DNA of 32,115 nt. Origin: Candidatus Aenigmarchaeota archaeon ex4484_52. GTDB lineage: Archaea; EX4484-52. The stretch is taken from assembly GCA_002254415.1 (NCBI GenBank), contig NJDR01000001.1:1-32115 (forward strand), in the 5' to 3' direction. The notes beneath the pieces are model-generated. The model was not told the origin of the DNA, did no database searches, and saw only the letters and a list, made by a program, of their open reading frames with translations. A program made the translations under genes and the position numbers. Shown here one piece after another: positions 7,222 through 14,934 of the stretch (positions are counted from its first letter, which is position 1; every line of letters starts with the position of its first letter).

Positions 7222-7258
7222 ATAAGTTCATATTTACAAAAATCTTTTTAATATTATA

Positions 7259-8155
7259 TTAAACAAATTTCTTTTTCAAATCAATTTCAATATGAGTCCT
7301 GTATTGGTATGGGGCAAAATTCCCACATTTTCTTATATTTTTAAATGAACAAACAAGATTTTTTTCAATGAATTTCTGCTCTAAATTTTCCAGAATTATT
7401 TTTGTCTCATCAATATTTTTATCTATTTTGCAAAAGCAATAATAGTTTATAATCCCAGTTTTTTTTTTATTCAAATCAAGACATTGAATTAATAAATCCA
7501 AAAAGTTATGATTTATTTTAGGTGCTGTCATCAAAATTCTGTTGTATTTTTTATTGCAATGCTTGACAAAATCTACAATATCCTGACAATAAAAATCAAC
7601 TCTATCTTCAACTTTATTTTTTTTAATATTTGCAAGTGCATATTTTTTGCAATAAGTATTATTTTCTATTGCATCTATTTTGACATCTTTTTGCTTTGCA
7701 ATTACAATTGGATATGGACACACCCCTGCAAATGCAGATAAAATTACTTCTCCATTATTTATTGAATTTGCCAAAATTTGCCTTTCGCTGCCAAGTTTTG
7801 TTGAAAAATACATTTTTTCAATGTCAAATGCAAATTCGCAATTATTTTCCCTGTAAATGCACTCTGTATTTTTTCCAAAAATAATTTCATAGTCGCCAAG
7901 ACGGAACTCCCCTTCAAGTTTATTTTTTTTTAGAAGTATTGTATTTATGTTTTTGTTTATTTTTTGCAAATATTCAGATATTGCTTTTTTTATTAATTCA
8001 GCATTATTTTGCATTAATAATTTTTTATGGGCAAAACTGCTAAAATCAATTACTGCAACATTTCCACATAATTCAAAACCCCTTGGAATGAGTTTTTCTT
8101 CAATGTCTATTTTTTTATTTATAAATTCTTGCTTTAATAAACATTTTAAATTCAT
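7259..8155 (-). CDS. trm5: tRNA (guanine37-N1)-methyltransferase Trm5
   Basis: This 298-residue SAM-dependent enzyme makes m1G at position 37 next to the anticodon. The N-terminal region has IPRGFELCGNVAVIDF near residues 22-37 (family pattern IPRSFDxxGDIAI) and EGEFRLGDYEIIFG near 102-115. The pattern FDIEKMYFSTKLGSERQ follows near 129. The Rossmann SAM-binding loop is LSAFAGVCPYPIVIAK near 148-163, where the usual GVGP is GVCP, with AIENN as the acidic ribose contact. The RILMTAPK stretch near 206 replaces the common R-I-x-M-P-L-P. It lies 37 bases upstream of tRNA-Ile(UAU) on the same strand. Family call is firm; the two motif changes suggest a fast-evolving version. Confidence 0.88.
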   Translation of the reverse strand: MNLKCLLKQEFINKKIDIEEKLIPRGFELCGNVAVIDFSSFAHKKLLMQNNAELIKKAISEYLQKINKNINTILLKKNKLEGEFRLGDYEIIFGKNTECIYRENNCEFAFDIEKMYFSTKLGSERQILANSINNGEVILSAFAGVCPYPIVIAKQKDVKIDAIENNTYCKKYALANIKKNKVEDRVDFYCQDIVDFVKHCNKKYNRILMTAPKINHNFLDLLIQCLDLNKKKTGIINYYCFCKIDKNIDETKIILENLEQKFIEKNLVCSFKNIRKCGNFAPYQYRTHIEIDLKKKFV

Positions 8156-8184
8156 AAATTAACTTTTACGCAAGAAATATAAAT

Positions 8185-8193
8185 GTATAAAAT
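8185..8193 (+). promoter_or_regulatory. TATA box of the NAD kinase gene
   Basis: TATAAAAT is centred about 30 bases before the ATG at 8220, with no Shine-Dalgarno site between. This is consistent with a leaderless archaeal transcript. Confidence 0.5.
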
Positions 8194-8219
8194 TAAGTAA
8201 ATATAAATCTAATTCAAAT

Positions 8220-8933
8220 ATGGATATTGCTGTTTTATCAAATAATAATATTAAACAACAAGAAATTGAAAACAAAGCAAAAAAATATGGTTTTAATATT
8301 GCATTGAAAAATCAAGAACCAGATATTGTTTTTTGTATTGGAGGTGATGGAACAATTTTATATGCAGAAGAAAAATTCCCATCTGTTCCTAAAATTACAA
8401 TTAAAAATGAACATCATATTGGAAAAAGATGCATTTATACTATTGAACAAATTGATGATATTTTGTCAAAATTATCTCAAAATAAATTTAAAACAAAAAA
8501 AAATATAAAAATCAAATGCTTATACAAAAATCAAAAAATTACTGCTTTAAATGAAATTCAAATTCGTAATATTTTGCCAAGCTATGCAATAAGATTTTCT
8601 ATTTTTGCAAAACAAGATAATAAAATTATATTTAGGAAAAAAAATATAATTGGTGATGGATGTATTTTTTCAACACCATTTGGATCAAGTGCTTATTTTA
8701 AATCAATCGGCGGAAAAAAATTTAAAAATGGATTTGGAATTGGATTAAATAATGTTTTTAATAAAAAAAAGAAAATATATTATTTTGATGATGATTGCAT
8801 TTTTGAATGCATTTTAGACAGGGGTCCTTGTTTTTTGCTTCATGACAATTCAAAAAATATAATTACATTGAAAACAAATGAAAAAATTATTTTAGAAAAA
8901 GAAAAAAATTATTTTGAAGAAGTGCATTTATAG
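8220..8933 (+). CDS. nadK: NAD kinase
   Basis: This 237-residue enzyme phosphorylates NAD to NADP using ATP or polyphosphate. The catalytic GGDGT motif appears as VFCIGGDGTILYAE at residues about 36-49. ALNEIQIRN near 110 matches the family's LNE-x-x-I/V block. The glycine-rich second motif is DGCIFSTPFGSSAYFKSIGG near 146-165, corresponding to DG(L/V)xxSTPTGSTAYxxSAGG. It is slightly shorter than most archaeal NAD kinases because the C-terminus is trimmed. It is divergently oriented from trm5. Confidence 0.92.
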   Translation: MDIAVLSNNNIKQQEIENKAKKYGFNIALKNQEPDIVFCIGGDGTILYAEEKFPSVPKITIKNEHHIGKRCIYTIEQIDDILSKLSQNKFKTKKNIKIKCLYKNQKITALNEIQIRNILPSYAIRFSIFAKQDNKIIFRKKNIIGDGCIFSTPFGSSAYFKSIGGKKFKNGFGIGLNNVFNKKKKIYYFDDDCIFECILDRGPCFLLHDNSKNIITLKTNEKIILEKEKNYFEEVHL

Positions 8934-9068
8934 CATAAACACACACTATAATACAAGTTATATTAACTTAATACTGGCAAGAGACATATATGTTCTGATA
9001 GTATCTCTTAATTTATACACATACTTGTTTTATTTTTGGGTTTTTAAAAATAGTAAAAAAATAATGAT

Positions 9069-9125
9069 ATCTCAAAACACGAGAGTTGTGTTATTTTTGT
9101 GCTTTGAGATTAACAATTCAACTCT
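9069..9125. other. Potential pseudoknot-forming structured element
   Basis: In a 278-base gap between nadK and the next gene, 9069-9080 pairs with 9099-9110 at 11 of 12 positions. Seven bases in the 18-base loop (AGAGTTG, 9082-9088) pair perfectly with CAACTCT at 9119-9125 downstream. The two helices together make an H-type pseudoknot. It could be a small RNA, a structured 5' leader of the 9212 gene, or part of a terminator for nadK. The strand cannot be decided from the pairing alone. Confidence 0.5.
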
Positions 9126-9211
9126 GTTGAAGTCGCAAAATACTTGAAAAATTACAAAACTATATAAAGTTATATAATTCTTTATTTGTATATTTGTATA
9201 AAGGTGAAAAT

Positions 9212-9688
9212 ATGGATTTTAATAAAATGATAGAATATATGCAAGAGATGGGCTTTTATGATTTTGTTCTGCCCTGGCTGTTGTTTTTGTGCATACTGTA
9301 TGTAATACTACTAAAGGCACCATTTTTGCAAGATAGCGAAGTTGATAAAAAAAGAGTATCTATTTTAATATCTGCTGTATTATCTTTTTTTATTGTAAAT
9401 TTTCCAATAAAGGGAATGTCTTTTGGATTGTATTTAACAGGACTATTTGGAGAAGTTGGAATGTATATTGTCGGCGGTCTTGTTGTAATAATAATGCTTG
9501 GTGAATTTGGAATTACAATGCCTGATTTAGGATCTAAAAAGACAATTGGATGGCTGATATTGTTTGCAATATTTGTATTGTATCTATACGGTGGATTTGG
9601 CGGAGTATCAATAGTAGAAGAAGAAACAGCGTCATTTTTGTTTGTAATAGTAATATTAATAGCAGCAATGTATTTTATTGCAAATTAA
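9212..9688 (+). CDS. Multi-pass membrane protein, unknown function
   Basis: This protein has about 158 residues from the ATG at 9212. That ATG was chosen because GGTG at 9203-9206 is a well-placed ribosome binding site; an upstream TTG would be a worse start. Four to five hydrophobic helices are visible, for example FVLPWLLFLCILYVILL near residues 17-33, a segment near 48-62, VGMYIVGGLVVIIML near 79, IGWLILFAIFVLYLYG near 104 and a C-terminal helix ending AAMYFIAN. The loops are short. It is followed 13 bases later by a lipoprotein gene, so the two probably form an operon. I do not recognise the family. Confidence 0.75.
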   Translation: MDFNKMIEYMQEMGFYDFVLPWLLFLCILYVILLKAPFLQDSEVDKKRVSILISAVLSFFIVNFPIKGMSFGLYLTGLFGEVGMYIVGGLVVIIMLGEFGITMPDLGSKKTIGWLILFAIFVLYLYGGFGGVSIVEEETASFLFVIVILIAAMYFIAN

Positions 9689-9701
9689 ATAAAGAGGTAT
9701 A

Positions 9702-10721
9702 ATGAATATGAAAACTAAAATAATCACAATTTTGTCAATATTTGCAATAATGATAAGTTCAGGATGCACAGGTGGAAATGTAGAAAATTTAGCTACAAAA
9801 GGTGTTGTAATAAATAGCTTTTATTTTGAGCCAACTGAACTTGTAAATGGAGAAGATGGAACCCTTGAATTAGAAATACAAAATATTGGTGGTACAACAG
9901 CACAAAGAGTAAATGCTTATCTTTTTGCAGGGTTAGTTGGGAATGGAAGTTATTTTAAAATAACAGATGATGAAGCAACAAAAGATAAAGATCAGACTTT
10001 TGGTGAGTTGCAGAAGGCTTTTGGAGATGTTGCAGGACCAGATCCAGTAAATAATATTGACTCATTTCCTTTAACACATATATGGGATTTTGCCAATCCA
10101 TCAGATGGCGGCTATGATCATGCACCAGAAGGCATTCCAATACCATTTAATCCAAAAGTAAGGGTATGCTATGTATATAACACAACATCAACAGCAGAGT
10201 TTACGGTAATTTCACAAGATGAATTAAGATTGCAGACACAAAGGGGGGTCTATAATGAAAAACCAGTTGTTACAAAGAGTTCAGCAGGACCAATTGCAAT
10301 CAATATAATTACACCACAGCCAATAAAGGCAAAGGAAAATAAAAAAATAAATATAATGGTTGAAGTAAAAAATAGAGATATATCTGGTTTGGTCTATTCA
10401 TCACCATCTGAAATTAATAAATGTATGAACGCAACACATTTGAAAAAAAATAAAAATAAAATAAGTGTTGTTGTTGATATTCCAGATCTTGGAGATAAGT
10501 GCAAAATAAATGGAGATCCCGATCAATCTTGTACAATAACCAAAAATATAACGCTGACAAAAGGCGGAAGAGAAGGGAGGGCAACATTTACATTTGAAGT
10601 TCCAACACTAAATAAAATTGTTCCAACAGAAGCAAGATTCCACATAATATTGACATCAACCTATGGATATTTTGTAGAAGACATATGTAGTTTTACTCTA
10701 AACAATGAAGGAAGTTTGTAA
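9702..10721 (+). CDS. Predicted lipoprotein with CARDB-like domains
   Basis: This 339-residue protein starts with a hydrophobic signal (IITILSIFAIMISSGCTGG); the cysteine near residue 22 sits in a lipobox-like context, suggesting lipid anchoring on the outer face. After it comes a beta-rich domain with LVNGEDGTLELEIQNIGGT near residues 47-65, the texture of CARDB/NEW3-type adhesion domains. A second similar segment is KAKENKKINIMVEVKNRD near 208. Paired cysteines (KCKINGDPDQSC near 268-279) and a final C in DICSFTL suggest disulfides. A GAGGT site lies just before the ATG. It is probably made with the membrane protein encoded upstream. Function is unknown. Confidence 0.7.
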   Translation: MNMKTKIITILSIFAIMISSGCTGGNVENLATKGVVINSFYFEPTELVNGEDGTLELEIQNIGGTTAQRVNAYLFAGLVGNGSYFKITDDEATKDKDQTFGELQKAFGDVAGPDPVNNIDSFPLTHIWDFANPSDGGYDHAPEGIPIPFNPKVRVCYVYNTTSTAEFTVISQDELRLQTQRGVYNEKPVVTKSSAGPIAINIITPQPIKAKENKKINIMVEVKNRDISGLVYSSPSEINKCMNATHLKKNKNKISVVVDIPDLGDKCKINGDPDQSCTITKNITLTKGGREGRATFTFEVPTLNKIVPTEARFHIILTSTYGYFVEDICSFTLNNEGSL

Positions 10722-10793
10722 ATAACCTCCCTTTTTCTTTTTTTATTTTTTTTATGAAATGCATGGGTTCAATGTATTAGAAAATAAGACATT

Positions 10794-10883
10794 ATGTTAG
10801 ACAAGCAAGAACAAAAAGAGGCAAGAAAATCAATGGAACAACTCATTGGCGCACTTATAAAAATTGCTGAGAATAATAGATAA
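10794..10883 (+). CDS. 29-residue ORF matching the C-terminal tail of the next protein
   Basis: This small frame runs from ATG to TAA. Its last 19 residues, RKSMEQLIGALIKIAENNR, align without gaps to the last 19 of the protein encoded at 10934-11767, KKSMQDIVGAILKLAKEKN. The preceding LDKQEQ resembles LEKSER at the same place in that protein. The frame is closed by a stop 9 bases before the ATG, and the acylphosphatase gene starts 50 bases later. It could be a real small protein that binds where the tail binds, or the surviving end of a duplicated neighbour. Similarity is by eye at the protein level. Confidence 0.5.
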   Translation: MLDKQEQKEARKSMEQLIGALIKIAENNR

Positions 10884-10933
10884 TTTACAACCCTAAACAA
10901 ACATTTAAATATTTAATTTTTATTTTTATTGAT

Positions 10934-11767
10934 ATGAATAACAAGAAAGTCGGCGATATTGGGCTTATTCTTACAAAAACAATTGAAATTCTTGTCAAAG
11001 GCAAAATCCAAAAAGTTGGATACAGAGCAAAAGTAATGAATACTGCAGATAAATTAAACATTAAAGGTGAAGTTGAAAACATAGAAGACGGTAATGTCAG
11101 GATAATTGCACAAACAGAAAATGAGGAAAAATTAAATCAATTCATAAATCAAATAAATATAAAAAATACATTGATTGATGTTAGTGATGTTTCTGTAAAA
11201 TCCATTAATACAGATAAAATTTATACTGATTTTAAAAAAATTGTCAAGAAAAAAGAAACAGATGAGCGATTGGATAGTGCTGTCTTTTATTTAAAGGAAT
11301 TAATTAAAGTTACAAAAGAAGGGGTTGGATATTCAAAGCAAAGTGTGGAATATTCAAAGCAAAGTGTGGAATATTCAAAGCAGAATGTGGAACTAACAAA
11401 AGAAAATATTGAAATTTCAAAAGAAAATTTAGGGCTTACAAAACAAGGAATTGAAGAAAATAGAAAATTCCATAGTGAATTAATATATCGATTTGATAAA
11501 TTAGATAATACTTTGAATAAAAGATTTGATGTATTGGATAATTTATTAAATTCATTTCACAAAGATACAATTAATAGATTTGATATTGTAGATGCAAAAT
11601 ACGGAAAAATCTCGGAAAATATTGAAAAGGCAATATCTTCTATAAATAGGGTTTCTATTAATATAGAAAAATTATTGGAAAAATCAGAAAGAGATAGAGA
11701 TGACTATAAAAAATCAATGCAGGATATTGTTGGTGCAATTTTGAAACTTGCTAAAGAAAAAAATTAA
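10934..11767 (+). CDS. Acylphosphatase-like domain fused to a long coiled coil
   Basis: This is a 277-residue protein. Residues about 12-92 are an acylphosphatase-like domain. VKGKIQKVGYRAKVMNTAD gives the phosphate-loop pattern V-x-G-x-V/I-Q-x-V-G-Y-R with the catalytic arginine. GEVENIEDGNVRIIAQ gives the catalytic asparagine (VEN) and the DGxVxIxA strand. After a linker come seven 7-residue repeats at about 129-177 (VGYSKQS, VEYSKQS, VEYSKQN, VELTKEN, IEISKEN, LGLTKQG, IEENRKF). An 11-residue periodicity around RFDKLDN and RFDVLDN follows, then an amphipathic tail. Both catalytic residues are kept, so it may be an active enzyme on a fibrous stalk, or a sensor. It ends 2 bases before ahcY. 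Function is unknown. Confidence 0.8.
   Translation: MNNKKVGDIGLILTKTIEILVKGKIQKVGYRAKVMNTADKLNIKGEVENIEDGNVRIIAQTENEEKLNQFINQINIKNTLIDVSDVSVKSINTDKIYTDFKKIVKKKETDERLDSAVFYLKELIKVTKEGVGYSKQSVEYSKQSVEYSKQNVELTKENIEISKENLGLTKQGIEENRKFHSELIYRFDKLDNTLNKRFDVLDNLLNSFHKDTINRFDIVDAKYGKISENIEKAISSINRVSINIEKLLEKSERDRDDYKKSMQDIVGAILKLAKEKN
11324..11386 (+). repeat. Three tandem 21-bp repeats inside the coiled-coil gene
   Basis: The units are 11324-11344, 11345-11365 and 11366-11386. They differ at only a few positions and keep frame, encoding V-(G/E)-Y-S-K-Q-(S/N). The near identity at DNA level points to recent copy-number change, while the four heptads after them have diverged. Confidence 0.85.
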
Positions 11768-11769
11768 AA

Positions 11770-13023
11770 ATGGAAAAAAATTATTGTGTTGCAGACATTA
11801 ATCTTGCAGAACAAGGAGAAAAACAAATAGAGTTTGCAAGAGAGCAAATGATTGGATTGTCTGAATTAAAAAAACAACTTTTGCCGAAAATGCCATTTAA
11901 AAACATAAGGATTTCAATGGCTTTGCATGTTACAAAAGAGACCGCTGTTTTGATAGAAACATTAACACAGCTTGGTGCTAAAGTTGTAATTACAGGATGT
12001 AATCCTTTATCTACACAGGATGATGTGGCAGCAGCACTGGCACAAAACAAAATAAATGTCTTTGCAAAAAAAGGGGTAAGTACGCAGGAATATTACGAGC
12101 AAATAAATCAAGTGCTGGATTTTGAACCGCACATTACAATCGATGATGGATGTGATTTAGTAAATTTAATACATACAAAAAGAAACAATTTATTAAAAAA
12201 TATTATTGGTGGTTGCGAAGAGACAACTACTGGGATTATTCGCCTAAAAGCAATGAAAAACCAGGGTGTGCTGAAATATCCAATTGTTGCTGTAAATGAT
12301 TCAGCAACAAAACATTTAGTTGATAATTATTATGGCACAGGGCAATCTACAATTGACGGAATTTTGAGAGCAACAAATATTTTAATTGCGGGAAAAAAAA
12401 TAGTTGTGTGTGGATACGGCGATTGCGGAAAAGGTGTTGCAATGCGTGCAAAATCAATGGGGGCAAAGGTCATTATTGTTGAAGTAAATTATTTTAGAGC
12501 ACTGCAGGCATATTTTGACGGATATGATGTAATGCCGATAAATGATGCATCCAAAATAGGAGATATTTTTATAACAGCTACAGGAGACAAAAGCGTAATT
12601 CGGCTTGAACATATGAAGCAAATGAAGAGCGGAGCGATTTTGTGTAATTCAGGGCATTTTGACTGCGAAATACAAATTCAAAAATTAAAGCAAATATCAA
12701 AAATTACAAAGATAAGGGAATTTATGGACAAGTATGAATTTGAAAAAAAACATATTTATATTCTTGCCGATGGCAGATTAGTAAATTTATCAGCAGCAGA
12801 AGGACATCCATCTTTTGTAATGAGTTTTTCTTTTTGCAACCAAGTGCTTGCCGCAAAATTCTTGATTGAAAATAAGGATAAATTAAAAAATGATATTTAC
12901 ACACTTTCCAATAAAACAGATGAAAAAATAAGTAAATTACATTTAGATGCTCTTGGAATAAAAATAGATAAATTAACAGACGAGCAAAAAGAATATCTCT
13001 CAAACTGGAGAGAAGGAACATAA
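11770..13023 (+). CDS. ahcY: Adenosylhomocysteinase (SAH hydrolase)
   Basis: This 417-residue NAD-dependent enzyme splits S-adenosylhomocysteine (or the inosyl form in some archaea), removing the product inhibitor of methyltransferases such as Trm5. Visible landmarks are MALHVTKETAVLIETL near residues 54-69 and the TGCNPLSTQDDVAAAL block near 78-93. DDGCDL lies near 124 and the GGCEETTTGIIRL stretch near 143. The NAD-binding Rossmann loop is VCGYGDCGKGVAMRAKSMGA near 217-236. NSGHFDCEI lies near 301 and LADGRLVNLSAAEGHPS near 338. Length is normal for archaea. It follows the acylphosphatase-like gene by 2 bases and is probably co-transcribed with it. Confidence 0.95.
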   Translation: MEKNYCVADINLAEQGEKQIEFAREQMIGLSELKKQLLPKMPFKNIRISMALHVTKETAVLIETLTQLGAKVVITGCNPLSTQDDVAAALAQNKINVFAKKGVSTQEYYEQINQVLDFEPHITIDDGCDLVNLIHTKRNNLLKNIIGGCEETTTGIIRLKAMKNQGVLKYPIVAVNDSATKHLVDNYYGTGQSTIDGILRATNILIAGKKIVVCGYGDCGKGVAMRAKSMGAKVIIVEVNYFRALQAYFDGYDVMPINDASKIGDIFITATGDKSVIRLEHMKQMKSGAILCNSGHFDCEIQIQKLKQISKITKIREFMDKYEFEKKHIYILADGRLVNLSAAEGHPSFVMSFSFCNQVLAAKFLIENKDKLKNDIYTLSNKTDEKISKLHLDALGIKIDKLTDEQKEYLSNWREGT

Positions 13024-13028
13024 AAATT

Positions 13029-13046
13029 TTTTTGCTAAAGCAAAAA
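13029..13046 (+). terminator. Hairpin after ahcY
   Basis: TTTTTGC, a TAAA loop and GCAAAAA form a perfect seven-pair stem 6 bases after the ahcY stop, inside a T/A-rich stretch. It may mark transcript termination before the Cys-protein pair that starts at 13101. Archaeal termination depends mostly on T-runs, so the hairpin itself may be incidental. Confidence 0.4.
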
Positions 13047-13100
13047 TTAAAATAAAAATTAATTTATAATTATTAAAGAATTTATATACAAAAATAAAAT

Positions 13101-13361
13101 ATGAGAGAAGGAGTAAAAATTGTAATTACGATTGTAGTGCTTTTGATTATTGCATTTGCTCTTGTCTTTGTAGCTTCAGAGCATTTGCTTAAATTAGATG
13201 AAGACAGCAGTCAAAAAGAAGATGAAACAACTGCAGGGATGTCATATTCTAAATGTGTGTTAATTCATGGGAGTGGTGAATTTGACGAAATTTTTGCCGA
13301 TGAATGTCCTCCTGGAAGCAAAGAAACAGATACTGATGGAAAGTGTAAATGCTCAGAATAA
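13101..13361 (+). CDS. Small membrane-anchored Cys-containing protein (paralogue 1)
   Basis: This 86-residue protein opens MREGVKIVITIVVLLIIAFA, a basic N-terminus and one helix (about residues 5-28), so the remainder lies outside the cell. The outer part is acidic and carries four cysteines: KC near 52, EC near 73 and CKC near the end. The next gene is a paralogue with the same MREGxKIV opening and the same helix length, separated by 3 bases, so the pair arose by tandem duplication and is presumably one transcript. A related plan, with a longer domain, is seen at 20676. Function is unknown. Confidence 0.7.
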   Translation: MREGVKIVITIVVLLIIAFALVFVASEHLLKLDEDSSQKEDETTAGMSYSKCVLIHGSGEFDEIFADECPPGSKETDTDGKCKCSE

Positions 13362-13364
13362 AAT

Positions 13365-13685
13365 ATGAGAGAAGGAACAAAAATTGTAGTTGTAATATTG
13401 CTTCTTATGATGCTTGCATTTGCAGTTATCTTTATAACTTCAGAGAGATTATTTGGTTTAAATAAAATGGGCGAGATGAAAGAGGGTGAAGTAAGAGATG
13501 ACTTAACAACTTGTAAAATTTTATTTGGAAGTGAAGCACATAAAGTTAGAAATAAAAGTGCTGATACATGTAAGGATACCTGCACAAAGAATAGACAACC
13601 AAAGCAAAAAGATTTGTGTGGTGGCGAAACAACTGATGTGCCTACTTCACTGGAACCTTATTGCTGTTGCCAATGTCCCACCTAA
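13365..13685 (+). CDS. Small membrane-anchored Cys-rich protein (paralogue 2)
   Basis: This 106-residue protein opens MREGTKIVVVILLLMMLAFA, closely matching the previous protein, then has an outer domain unlike it. That domain has eight cysteines (TTCK, DTCKDTC, DLCGG, YCCCQC), enough for four disulfides or a metal site. The Y-C-C-C-Q-C-P-T end is distinctive. The shared anchor with different heads suggests the anchor segment was duplicated and the heads diverged fast or were swapped. It ends shortly before dnaG, which runs toward it on the opposite strand. Function is unknown. Confidence 0.7.
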   Translation: MREGTKIVVVILLLMMLAFAVIFITSERLFGLNKMGEMKEGEVRDDLTTCKILFGSEAHKVRNKSADTCKDTCTKNRQPKQKDLCGGETTDVPTSLEPYCCCQCPT

Positions 13686-13709
13686 TACTCCCACAATAAT
13701 AAAACACAA

Positions 13710-14912
13710 TTACAAATAAACAATTGCAATATTTTTTGATTTTAAATTTGTTTTTTCTGTGCAACCAATATGTTTAATTGACTTAATTTCCTCTGCTTTT
13801 TTCAATAATTGCAAATCTAATTCTCCGTCAATAAGAATCATTGAAGGACATTTTAATTGTGTTAATGTATTTTCCAGTTCTTTTATTGGAATTCGCCCCA
13901 CAAATTCATTGTTTTCTTCAAATATTGATGCTGCTTTTGTTCCGATAATTTCATTTAATTGATTTTTTATAAATTGTTTTGCATCCCTGTTCATAGTTTC
14001 TGATTTTTTGTTTTCATTTTTTTTTAAAAATCCAAAAATATGTTTTTTTTCTTTTTTACATTCCTCTTCTTTATTTTTGAAAATATTTGTTTTTTCATGG
14101 TTTGTCTTTGGATTTACAGGGATTTTTTCTCTTAATGCCTTGAATATTTCTTTTTTTGTTAATTCTTCTACTTCTTTGCCAGAAGGTGCTTTTGTAACAT
14201 AATCAATATCTGCTATTTGCCCTAATTGTTTTATTATTGTATCTCCTCCTTTATCTCCGTCAACAAATACAGTTATCTCTTTTGTTTTGCATATTTTTGG
14301 TATTTCAGCAGACACAGAAGTGCCGCCAACTTCAATTGCATTTTTTATTCCGTGTCTGAGTAGATTCAATACATCTGCTCTTCCCTCGCACAATATTATA
14401 GAATCAGATGTTTTTACATCAGGACCAGCTGAGAGACCATGGTATTTTTCTATTTGCATTATTCTGACCGATTTCATTAATTCTTCGCCCAAAGTTGCTG
14501 TCTCTGGAATTTTAGACATTGTTTGAGACAAAAGAGATTTTGCCCTGTCAAGCAATTCTTTTCTCTTTACATCCCTGACATCTTCAATTTCTTTAATCGC
14601 AATTTTAACATTACATGGACCCATTCTATCTACTGTCTCAAAAGATGCAGCTATTAGTGCTGTCTCTGAAATATCCAAACTTGAAGGTATAATTATATTT
14701 CCAATAGATTTTCCATTTTGTGAATTAACATTCACTTCAATCCTGCCTATTTTTCCTGCTTTCTGCAATTCCTTCAAATCCAAGTCCTGACCTAAAAGAC
14801 CTTCTGTTTGTCCAAATAATGCACCAATTACATCTGGCCTATCCACTATTCCCTGGACTTCAAAACTTCCTTTTATTATATATTTTGATATTGATTGTGC
14901 TAATTTTCCCAT
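13710..14912 (-). CDS. dnaG: Archaeal DnaG primase-like protein
   Basis: This protein has about 400 residues. The ATG at 14912 was chosen because GTGAT at 14917-14921 is a well-spaced ribosome binding site; an in-frame GTG at 14921 is the alternative. The N-terminal domain has KGSFEVQGIVDRPDVIGALF and QTEGLLGQDLDLKELQ, characteristic of archaeal DnaG. The TOPRIM domain lies at about 165-250: ILCEGRADVLNLL holds the catalytic glutamate and VFVDGDKGGDTI the DxD-type aspartates. A lysine-rich linker and a C-terminal domain follow. In archaea this protein is an exosome subunit that binds poly(A)-rich RNA, and it also has primase activity in vitro. It pairs functionally with Rrp4 at 2019. Confidence 0.93.
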   Translation of the reverse strand: MGKLAQSISKYIIKGSFEVQGIVDRPDVIGALFGQTEGLLGQDLDLKELQKAGKIGRIEVNVNSQNGKSIGNIIIPSSLDISETALIAASFETVDRMGPCNVKIAIKEIEDVRDVKRKELLDRAKSLLSQTMSKIPETATLGEELMKSVRIMQIEKYHGLSAGPDVKTSDSIILCEGRADVLNLLRHGIKNAIEVGGTSVSAEIPKICKTKEITVFVDGDKGGDTIIKQLGQIADIDYVTKAPSGKEVEELTKKEIFKALREKIPVNPKTNHEKTNIFKNKEEECKKEKKHIFGFLKKNENKKSETMNRDAKQFIKNQLNEIIGTKAASIFEENNEFVGRIPIKELENTLTQLKCPSMILIDGELDLQLLKKAEEIKSIKHIGCTEKTNLKSKNIAIVYL

Positions 14913-14934
14913 ATTTATCACTTTTTATTTTTTT

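Noticed and set aside
8914..9147. 77-residue frame after nadK on the plus strand
   Set aside because: It overlaps the nadK end, has odd composition (many Y, F, N) and no motif, and covers the pseudoknot-like structure; it looks like chance.
11324..11386. Three 21-bp tandem repeats considered as a CRISPR-like array
   Set aside because: There are no spacers, and the repeats keep frame and encode a heptad inside a protein.
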